Below, piece after piece: positions 56,217-64,000 of a stretch of DNA of 64,000 nucleotides. The DNA comes from Hydnum rufescens UP504 (taxonomy: Eukaryota; Basidiomycota; Agaricomycetes; Cantharellales; Hydnaceae): positions 148,913 through 212,912 of the forward strand of contig MU128939.1 of assembly GCA_014904985.1 (NCBI GenBank), written 5' to 3'. Within the stretch, counting starts at the first letter, position 1, and each line of letters starts with the position of its first letter. The translations under genes and the position numbers were made by a program. The notes beneath the pieces were generated by a model, which saw nothing but the letters and a program-made list of their open reading frames with translations, was not told the origin of the DNA and did not search any database.

Positions 56217-58497
56217 CTACAACAAGGAATCAAGAGACATCCCTGGCTGAATATAATATCGAGGGAGAGGGAGCTTTGTTTCTAGTTCCAGCCGCCACAT
56301 ACCATCAATGAAACCAAAGCGCTCATGATCTCGCTGGACAATGCCAACTTTAAATCCATATTCCTCAACAGCCCATAATGCAATAGTTCGGATTATTGTG
56401 TCGTAAGGTCCACTGGTTCGACACAGGGGCACCACGAATTTGCGTGCAACGTGGCCTGGAAATGATGCAACGTGCCCACGCATCATCAAAGCTAGCCGGT
56501 ACCAGTGAATCGAGTGTGGCATGGAGACTAGGTGTGTCTCTAGGGCTTTATGTAACCACACCGGCGAAAACTCAACAACGTCGAGCTTGCAAAGGCAAAG
56601 TCGATGTGGAGGTGGGTTGAGGCTAGGGTGGGGTGCCGGAAGAGGGGGATATTTTTGTTGTTCGAGAAACTCGTACTTCCAATTTCTCCGAAGCTCCCCA
56701 CTCCCCGGTACAGACATGTCAATTAGGTGGAGCTCTGTAACAGGAGGGGCACATTTAAGCATCTCCTCAAGTTCAAAGACCGAGTGATGGTGGGCGTAGG
56801 CTTCAGCAATGTATGTAGGCAATATGGCGTAGCGAAATGTGCTGAGGGAGATAGTGGGAGATTCCTGCATGTATTCATAGATATCGTATACTTGGCTGAC
56901 ATCAGAATTGAGAATGTTCCACACCTGGTTCATCCAATATTCGGATTTGAATGAAAGGATGACAGGCTTATTCTCCGCAGGTGGGCGTATACCAATGAGG
57001 TGCTGCGGCCTGAATCTTGTGAACCACTCTGTGAGAATGAAGGAATCACGAGTTGGGCCAATGACTGTGAGAAAATGCCATTTATTGATCGGTACGGGCA
57101 GATCTGTCGTCAGTGGGTGTTCAAGAGACGGTGGTGTTCTCTTTGAATTGTCATGGGCAAGAGGGAGGGAATTGGATAACTGTTGGAGATACGATTGGCC
57201 TGTGAGTACGATGCGGTCCACAGTGAGATGAAGAACCAGACACACCATAAGCGAACCTGTTTCTGGCGCATTGTCCATGATGCGGTTCCCAAATACCTGC
57301 TTGAGGCTCCGCAGCAGATTGATATGATCATCCATACCATCATTGATGATCCGGAAAACAACGTCCTCGATTGGGGGCTCAGATTCGTCACGTCTGGGCA
57401 TAATCATCCAGTCCAAGGGATGTCGTGTGTTAGCAGCAACATGTACTCGAACAGTTAGGACGTGAGCCAGGCCCTCGAACGATTTAAGCACATTTTGCTC
57501 TTCGATTTCATGATTCCCCAGCTGATAGCCATTCGGGAGAGAATCAAGCCGCCTCCATACATCATCCTTGACGCAGAAAATGGGAACGCCATCTGCCATA
57601 AGCTCCTGAACCCATGGTGTCTGCGGGAATGGGTGCTCCAACACTGTTCCGACCATACTGTCATCTACGCCATAAATGAATTGACATTTTCCTAGAACCT
57701 TGCGAAGGGTCCAGTGGAAATACAGTGTGCAGCATGCAGCGACCTCATATGAATAGCGCAGAATATTGTGGATTGCTTGTCAAGCAAGAGAGATATCACC
57801 ATAATCATACTGAAGGGCGACTTGGAGGGACGATATATCACCTTCAAGTCATGGAACAGGGTCAACATTCCAGAGAGCACCAAGCAATTTCCATGACACG
57901 AAGGAGTCAAAAGTTTTCTGGGAGAATTCAACAAGATCATGAACATATGAGATGTCAAGATGAAACCCAGCATCTTTGGGGATGATTCAGGGATCATCGT
58001 GGGAAAGGCAAAATTGTGGATCAGGTCGTCGTTTGATATATGGCAGGTGGGGATATTTGCGGGAATATGTCGTGGGGTATTGGGTGTAGTCGCGAGGATC
58101 GAATGGTATGCTAGTGTTCTTCCAGGAGTATGCTGCCCAGGATTCTTGCAATCCACTGGGTTCGTTGTCATATAGAGACATGGACGTGACATCGGGGGAT
58201 GTAGTGGCACTGCAGTCAGGGTGGCCAAGAAAGACAAATCACACATGCTGTTTGTGTATACTAGGGCCACACGATTTGGAGTAGAGGACTTGCACGCCCG
58301 GGGCCTTTAGACTTTCTAGCCCCGAATGAGTCCCCATAGCATAACATGATTATTGATAACACCACCTTACCTTGATGGTGCTGAGTCGAAAGCCTTGTAA
58401 AGTCTTGAGATGAAGGGTATGCAGAGGAGTTCGTGCCATATTCTGCCTTCACCAGTCTCTGGTCTTTATCCCATGTCATTGCAGAATGGTTTGCCAT
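56217..58497 (-). pseudogene. Orphan gene H4, nearly complete
   Basis: Function unknown. Starts MANHSAMTWDKDQRLVKAEY at 58497; an intron (about 58311-58374, GTAAGG donor, GGGCTAG acceptor) leads in frame to CSATTSPDVTSMSLYDN and on to a 479-codon open frame (57656-56217) with DDSMVGTVLEHPFP, GVPIFCVKDDVW, AYAHHHSVFELEEML, TSGPYDTIIRTIALWAV and PRYYIQPGM. Four TGA codons in the first part (near 58228, 57991, 57852 and 57782) all fit lost Arg codons. It is the reference member for H3 (N-terminal half) and H2 (C-terminal half). Upstream of KDZ3 on the same strand with about 85 bp between. No known domain or catalytic motif is recognised. Confidence 0.6.
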
Positions 58498-59115
58498 GGA
58501 TGAAGCTGGGTCTGGCTCTGCTCCTCGTAAACAATTATATAATTAGGTCGTGATGGTTGGATACCATTTGCATCCGGCTGCAGGTCATACGGCAACTGGC
58601 AGATGCATAGAACACATCTACCACTTGCCACACGGCTCTAGGACATTCATTTCTATATAAGAGATGATTAAATCACCTTTATATCTGTTCACAGCAAGCA
58701 TTTGCCTAAATTTAAGCTATTTTAAGCTTGATTAGAAGAGCGAGATGTTATCTGCTCTCTTTAGGTCAGTAGTCATGGATGACCCAGTATGACCCTTTAC
58801 TTCCATGCTATCCAATGCATGCTATCAGGGTTTTGTTCTTCGTGTTTGAAATTTTTCTCCTGTTACTTGCTTTAATCTCGGCAACTGTCCCTACCCGTTT
58901 ATTTAGCAGGCGGCTCCTTCATTATAGCCCATGCAACAAGCAAATAGCATCATAGGCTTATAATCCCTGCTTACTAAGAAATGAGCAAACGATTTTGGCG
59001 GGGAGCCGCTTACTCAGATGAACCAGAGGCAGTGCAGGAAGACATACAGGAAGATTCCTGTTATTTGGGCCAAGTCATAAACCTACTTTTATTCTTATAG
59101 TGTCAGGTCTATGTC
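58498..59115. other. No recognisable gene
   Basis: AT/GC-balanced, unique-looking sequence. No repeat shared with the rest of the window was noticed. Confidence 0.4.
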
Positions 59116-59376
59116 TTAGCAATATTGTGTACCTTTAATGCTAAACTCCTTAATGCCCGGGATCTTGGCATGCATAACGATTTGGGACTTGCTAATATAG
59201 CCAATATTTAAGCGCTGGCCCAACTGAGTAGATATGCTGGGCCCTACTCCCAGAAGAAATGCCGTTCTAGTGTCTGGATCTGGGCGCTGTAGTTGGACAC
59301 TCTTGGGCCTGACCAACGGCTCTGCACAATGATCTTGACCTATACCCACTTGGTCCGTGCGCTGATCGTTGTTCAT
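59116..59376 (-). CDS. Short open frame of unknown status
   Basis: An 86-codon frame beginning MNNDQRTDQVGIGQDHCAEP. Even composition, no known motif. Overlapping open frames exist on the other strand, so it may not be coding. Confidence 0.15.
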   Translation of the reverse strand: MNNDQRTDQVGIGQDHCAEPLVRPKSVQLQRPDPDTRTAFLLGVGPSISTQLGQRLNIGYISKSQIVMHAKIPGIKEFSIKGTQYC

Positions 59377-60435
59377 CCGTGGAATGCCGCACAGAAATGA
59401 GTTGCTGGCGGAACCTGCAGTGGGTCAGCTGGGTGAATACTTGCGCGATTGTTCTGTGGGAATGCGATGTTTGGACTGTGTGGATGGACCCGAACGTGCC
59501 GAGAGCGGGTACAGCTGGTCTGGGGGATTGATGGTTGAGGTCAGCTCTTGTGTCTCGTTTGGGCTCGAGAAGGGCGAGCTCTAGGCATCACACTAGTCAT
59601 TGTGTGCAGGGAGTTTTGTTGTCGTTGTGCGGGCTCGCTGTGTTCTGGCTGGACACTCCGGTTGCTTACGACTCAGTCGAGTGGTGTTGGAATTAATTGG
59701 GAGAACCTTGTTTGATCACACTACGGTTACTGGAGTGTGGCGTAATTCGCCCACTCCATGCTACTCCCCTGTTTTCTTCCTGGCTCTTTCATTTCTTCTT
59801 TGCTGTTGTTGTATCTAGTTTTTTAAAGTCTCTAACGGATCCCGTTTAATTTAGTGTATTCAACATGATTCTAGATGTACGTAGAGTGTTACACTTGCAG
59901 CTGGGTTCACGAGGCTTTTAAGGACATGCTGAAGCCACTCTACATCCTGGGGTCCGGTTCAGCTTGAACGTAGGAAAATACGCTCCAAAATGCTAGCCAG
60001 AATCTACTATCTAATAAAGTTTCAAAAATTGCCCATAATCACCACATTTAAAAAGGGGATGCTCAACATCTACACGTCAAGGCTCCCCACTTACGCAACA
60101 GTTGCGCCCCAGAATATTCAGAATGTATCTGCCGATTATTGCTTTATTTGCCAGTACGAAAGTAGAGCGATCTCACTTAATAGACCTATTGCATGAGCAG
60201 ATAGGATTTATATTTGTGGTTGACAGAGGACACATGAAAAATGGGTAGACAAGAGAAGGAGGTGTTCAAGGCCCATTGTGCCAGCTGAGGAAAGAGTACC
60301 AAGTGATAGACTATATTTCCGGATTGGAATATGTCGCGCGTGCACTGTGAACAGATACGATCTAGAGGTGATATGGTGGACGTTTGTCCACATGAGCCCG
60401 AATGTGCCATGAGATTGAATATAGTGTTTTGTGTG
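59377..60435. other. No recognisable gene
   Basis: Short frames on both strands only. A pyrimidine-rich segment lies near 59760-59825. CpG content is higher than in the repeat-rich part of the window. Confidence 0.4.
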
Positions 60436-60948
60436 TCACAGTTTGCTGCGAGTCGGGGTGCAGTTCTGAAAACGAGCCATTGCTGTAACGGATAGTTGCC
60501 CAGTAGTGCATGGGGAGTCATCTCTTGCGGGTTGGCATTGTGGGTTACGGGTTCCTAGGAGCTTCTTATCATCGCCAATAACAGATATTCCTCTCGATAT
60601 TGGATCTCGATACACAATTATACTCTCTGTAGGATCCAGCCCTTCTACGGGAGACAGATTGCCAGAAGATTTGAGCATTGGTTCGAGAGACTTGTGTAGT
60701 GGCACACTGCAGATAGTGCAATCAACCCACGCCACAAAGGCTAATGATAAGGATCTTTTGACTACGCGATAACACAAGCTGGATTTATGACTACTGCAGA
60801 ATGACCCCGGGACACTGTTGGTTTGAAAGTTTTTATCAGGAGCTTGGGGCAGAATAGAGAGTGAGTGCGATCCTAGTGCTCTCGTTCGTCCACGTCGCTG
60901 TGAGACCACAACATTCATCGCCACTGAGTCAGAGCGGACTTCCGACAC
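60436..60948 (-). CDS. Open frame of 170 codons, unknown
   Basis: Starts MSEVRSDSVAMNVVVSQRRG and has no long low-complexity tract. The part around SLEPMLKSSGNLSPVEGLDP looks protein-like, but no domain is recognised and no intron signal or neighbour supports it. Could be a gene fragment or chance. Confidence 0.2.
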   Translation of the reverse strand: MSEVRSDSVAMNVVVSQRRGRTRALGSHSLSILPQAPDKNFQTNSVPGSFCSSHKSSLCYRVVKRSLSLAFVAWVDCTICSVPLHKSLEPMLKSSGNLSPVEGLDPTESIIVYRDPISRGISVIGDDKKLLGTRNPQCQPARDDSPCTTGQLSVTAMARFQNCTPTRSKL

Positions 60949-62040
60949 CGTGGACCCCCAATCTACGACCGCTATGAGTTAATGCGGCGATTGGTATCTC
61001 GTCCGCTCGCTCCCTCGCGACTTCCGACGGCTTGCTCGTTGTCGTCAAGCATCCCTTTTCTGGCTCTCCCTGGCCGTACCAGATCCGCTCCGTGATTTTT
61101 AATTGTCACTAAACCTATGACTGGAGAACCAGGTTGCATAGCCAAGTCGGTCCTTCGATTTCATCTCACGCCACCAGTATCGAATAGACCAGACGTCGTC
61201 CTTACTCAATTTGGTATCCACGAGAGATCCGAGAAAATTGTGGACTAACCCGACGTTGTGTCAGGGCGCCTCGAAGCACTTAAGACGCCCCGGTGTGCTT
61301 TGCGTGTGCTTCATAATCTCAGACCTCTTTATTGGACTACCTTTCTACTCTCTCCGGTATCGCCTAAGGATTGAGGTGATCAAGGGTTTTAAAATTGGCG
61401 CGGAGCTACACCAAGCAAAGTACTATAGCGAGTTTCATACTCGGTTGTGTTCTCTGCTATTGTCCCTCAATTAGATCCTGATGGCTTGCATCCCTTATCT
61501 AGCTGTTGTATAACTAAGACCATAGTCTTCTCTCGCTTGTGACCACTAATGGAAGGAACAACACCATACTACTAAGTGTTCTATCCTCGCTTTCCGGTTC
61601 TGAGCTGATTCAGCGCGTAGCTTTACTTCTGCAAGATCTGGAATGATCCCTCTTCTGCTGTGTGTGTGTGTATCGCTGCAGGGTGACGTCCAACTCATCT
61701 GTACCTGGGCGCTCACCATATTTATCAAAGACTGGAACAAATTCACTATTATTCACGCATTGCCTCTGCGCATGATATCAAATTGCCCTCGCTAATTATT
61801 CTCATGTGCGCGCAGTTCGGTGGCTGCGAGATTGGGGCTGTATTTCCTTGTGCACTCTGCGTCGAGTGGCGGATTCTATGGTAAGGTCTCGCTGCTAGTG
61901 AGGTGATACGTGCTTGCGCTGATACATGATTTCTTGAATCGTTGCATCATTCTATGACATGATTGAGAAGGCTGTTGAGACGCTTTAGTGCCCCTACTGC
62001 AGTAAATGAAAAAGTGGGATTGGATTGAGAACTAACACAT
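60949..62040. other. No recognisable gene
   Basis: CpG-rich, short frames only. A GTGTGTGTGTGT tract lies near 61660. No repeat relation to the rest of the window was noticed. Confidence 0.4.
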
Positions 62041-62737
62041 CTATATTTCCATGGACAAGAACTCGATAATGGCTGCTTTAGCTACATCAGGAATGCGCTC
62101 AATCCGGCGGTTCAAAGCCTCAACAGTCTGCTTGAGTTCAATGTTCTCTTGCATGAGACGGTTGTTGTTATCAATCGCCTCACGAAGGGCGCTCTCCGAA
62201 GCCTCGCGCTCAGCCTCATTAAGGGCAAGCTGAAGGTTGAGGGACTGGGTAGCGGGGTGACGGGTAGGAGTCAAAGGCGTGGATGCTACAGAAAGGAGTC
62301 AGAAAGGACAACCACCATCGAGTGGAGGATATACTTACTAATCTGGGAAACACGTGTCGGGGTCTTGGGTGTGGTAAGATGTAAATTGGGTTGGTCCTGA
62401 TCGATAGAACGATTGTTGCCCGACCACACTGCAAATGGTGAAGTGGAATCATTCAGCAGCAATAAGGATATAGAAGATTTGGGAAATACCATACAGAAAA
62501 ATTTACAGTGCTCGTTGTCTCCCCACTTGGAACATCCCCAAAATCCTCGGCCAGGGTTTTGGGACTCAACCCCAGAATATCGATGTAGTGCTAATGAGCA
62601 GTCAGGAGACACATGAATTGTTTGGTTGCTTGAGAACAAACATACCTGCCAGGTCTCCAGGACAGTCACAAAGAATACGGCCATCAGAAGAAAGAAAGAC
62701 GGTTTTTCCACGTACGGTAGTCTGGGAGCGAGTCATC
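62041..62737 (-). CDS. GRF zinc-finger protein with C-terminal coiled coil
   Basis: Start ATG at 62737 (MTRSQTTVRGKTVFLSSDGR). Exon 1 has ILCDCPGDLA; a 55-nt intron (GTATGT donor, TCATTAG acceptor, about 62592-62646) joins in phase to HRYSGVESQNPGRGFWGCSK and EHCKFFCM, giving the four Cys of a GRF finger plus the GR-F core. A second intron (GTATTTC donor, TTTGCAG acceptor, about 62431-62490) and a third (GTAAGTATATCC donor, TCTGTAG acceptor, about 62288-62340) lead to a coiled-coil tail (LALNEAEREASESALREAID ... EFLSMEI) ending at 62041. The reading phase at intron 2 is off by one base, so either the junction differs or the copy is damaged. Same layout as the remnant at 46441. The family is common in Agaricomycetes; function unknown, nucleic-acid binding likely. 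Confidence 0.65.
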
Positions 62738-62814
62738 ATCTGCTTTTGTGGAGGGGGGAGTTCTCACCTTGATCAACACGTCACCTTATACTCCGTTATT
62801 TGATATAACACAAT

Positions 62815-62885
62815 AGATATAGGATATCCCAGGATGTCCTAGGTGATCGCAGGATGTCCTAGGATGTCCCTGTCCGAGGTAATCC
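62815..62885. repeat. AGGATGTCCTAGG short repeats
   Basis: Four to five copies of GGATATCCCA/AGGATGTCCTAGG-like palindromic words upstream of the TATA box. Similar words occur at 52083-52125. They could be binding sites of a promoter or LTR, but nothing proves it. Confidence 0.4.
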
Positions 62886-62921
62886 CATGCCCGAGGCGAT
62901 TTGCATCCGGCAGCTGACGGG

Positions 62922-62928
62922 TATATAA
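62922..62928 (+). promoter_or_regulatory. TATA box upstream of the hairpin-intron array
   Basis: TATATAA in GGGTATATAAGTC, followed by a CT-rich tract (62938-62996), the usual layout of a strong f fungal Pol II promoter. A GTAAGTCG donor follows at about 62999 with a TTGCAG acceptor near 63041. Confidence 0.45.
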
Positions 62929-62959
62929 GTCAAGCAAATTTTCCTTCCGCCTCCCCGCT

Positions 62960-64000
62960 TCTTCACCCCCCACTTCTTCCCTTGTTCCTTTGCCACTGTA
63001 AGTCGTCCCTGCTCCATCCATACTCAGTGCATGTTGCAGGTCTGTCAAAGATCTGCACATTACTGATATGGTGCATTCTTGGTGGTTAACCGGTCACTGA
63101 CATTACCTTGGGATAGTGGCTTGGTCGGCAGTGTCGGTCTTCGATTCATAGGTGATAGGTGAGCTTCATTTCTAGACTGTATCACTATGTGCACGGATCA
63201 TGTTGAGGCATCGCTGTGGGCCTCACATGTCCATCACATGGTGTGGCAGAAAGGTTTGGTGCACTCGACTAATGGGACTTTGTTGATTCATAGGGTTTGG
63301 CCTTCTTTCGGGGTTAGATACTGTGGTGAGTGGCCACTTCCCATGATGTACACGTAGACTGTGGTGAGGTATCCAGCACGGACCTCTCACGGTCTATTGT
63401 ACTGGTTGAGGTTCAATGCTCAGCATCTGACAATTGCTGGGGGCCACGTCATATCGGACATCAGCACACTAGTAAGCTCTACATCTTCATACATGATTGC
63501 GCATGCGGATTGTGATGAGGCATCAGTCCGGGCCTCTCATGTCCTTCGCGTACCCATATGACGTGTCGACCTGCACTTACATCAGTGTACACATAGACCG
63601 TGTTGGGGATCGGGTACGAGCCTCACATCTGTTCTAATGGCCGCGTGAGGTCCAGTATCCGATGTCTGAAGATTGCTTGGGGACAGGCTGTTCGTTGTCT
63701 CATTAGATAAGAGGTGAGTCTCCATAATGCTGCGTGCGCACAAACCATGTGGGGGTCCATATTGGACCCTACATGTTTATCGCAGGCAGTACTGTAGGGG
63801 AAGGTTACGCTGACTGCTTAGATATCAGGCTGGTAGCCATTAAGGGTCTTGGACTTCGCTCGGGTGGTGAGTACTGATTGTCGCTGAGTCAACATATGTG
63901 TGGATTGTGATGTGGCCTCTATCACGGGTCTCTTATGTCCACGGTGTGGCACCGTGAGCATGGGCAGGTGCTGATCCAAAACATTCTTTTACAGTGTTTT
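62960..64000 (+). repeat. Tandem array of intron-like units with a covarying hairpin
   Basis: Six diverged units share a core like GGATTGTGATGAGGCATC then GGGCCTCTCATGTCC. Donor-like GTGAGC, GTGAGT, GTAAGC, GTGAGT and GTGAGT lie at 63159, 63326, 63472, 63714 and 63867, with acceptor-like CATAG/ATCAG/TTAG ends between them, leaving exon-like pieces of 7-40 nt. Each core can fold: TGAGGC/GCCTCA (63204, 63220), TGAGGT/ACCTCT (63365, 63382), TGAGGC/GCCTCT (63516, 63532), TGGGG/CCTCA (about 63603, 63621), GGGTCC/GGACCC (63753, 63764). Arms change together, as expected for a conserved RNA stem. No open frame spans the array; it continues past the window. Confidence 0.5.

Noticed and set aside
4695..58497. 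Recoding of TGA as an amino acid (alternative genetic code)
   Set aside because: Intact frames here end in TGA as well as TAA and TAG, and TGA falls at CpG-derived Arg codons in old repeats only, which is explained by decay.
59369..59818. Plus-strand frames of 71-72 codons
   Set aside because: No motif, no intron signals and overlap with open frames on the other strand.

Overview
This window looks like repeat-packed heterochromatin from an Agaricomycete (mushroom-forming basidiomycete). The evidence is three KDZ (Kyakuja-Dileera-Zisupton) transposase genes of the CxC-associated fungal type, short 45-60 nt GT-AG introns, GRF zinc-finger genes with C-terminal coiled coils, and several large orphan gene families that resemble Agaricomycete lineage-specific proteins. 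Species cannot be named from sequence alone. Almost every gene is broken. Breaks are mainly in-frame TGA codons at positions where a paralogue or family motif has arginine (CGA to TGA), together with whole-element insertions.

Layout. 0-4.2 kb: an LTR end, one hairpin unit, and an orphan gene cut by a hAT-like MITE and a solo LTR. 4.7-7.1 kb: a pogo/Fot1-type DDD transposase on the minus strand. 7.7-17.1 kb: a deeply nested pile in which a Tc1/mariner-like DDE_3 gene (minus) is split by LTR A and by LTR E2; E2 is itself split by LTR F, a 0.49 kb TIR-ended insert, and a 3.75 kb tail-to-tail LTR palindrome (B/C) that contains another MITE. 17.2-18.7 kb: a first array of intron-like units carrying two hairpins each. 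18.9-26.7 kb: orphan genes, one split exactly by LTR D. 26.9-32.7 kb: the main hairpin array, in two opposite orientations around a 0.62 kb near-perfect palindrome and interrupted by a MITE and LTR E3. 33-38.7 kb: a tRNA-like sequence, another orphan gene, a triplicated coiled-coil module and a hypothetical gene. 39.1-42.4 kb: KDZ1. 42.7-44.5 kb: a degraded, low-quality copy of the hairpin array next to a 25-N gap. 46.4-51.6 kb: a decayed GRF gene, a CT-rich tandem repeat, KDZ2 and a hAT transposase end. 52.3-58.5 kb: a LINE 3' end, KDZ3 and the best-preserved orphan gene. 58.5-62 kb: mostly featureless and more GC/CpG-rich. 62.0-64 kb: a GRF zinc-finger gene, then a TATA-led array of intron-like units with a covarying hairpin, running off the window.

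Most noteworthy are the two hairpin/intron arrays. In the first, each unit has an exon-like segment ending in a CA/TG-rich hairpin directly before a GTGAGT or GTAAGT donor. A second hairpin lies inside a 100-120 nt intron, which ends with a CTAAC-type branch site and TAG. Both hairpins vary between units by paired changes, which suggests conserved RNA structure or hairpin-driven gene conversion. In the second, short exon-like pieces alternate with introns that each hold a hairpin whose two arms co-vary. The target-site duplications given below were read directly and allow the order of insertions to be worked out. No ribosomal RNA, CRISPR array or intact housekeeping gene was seen.
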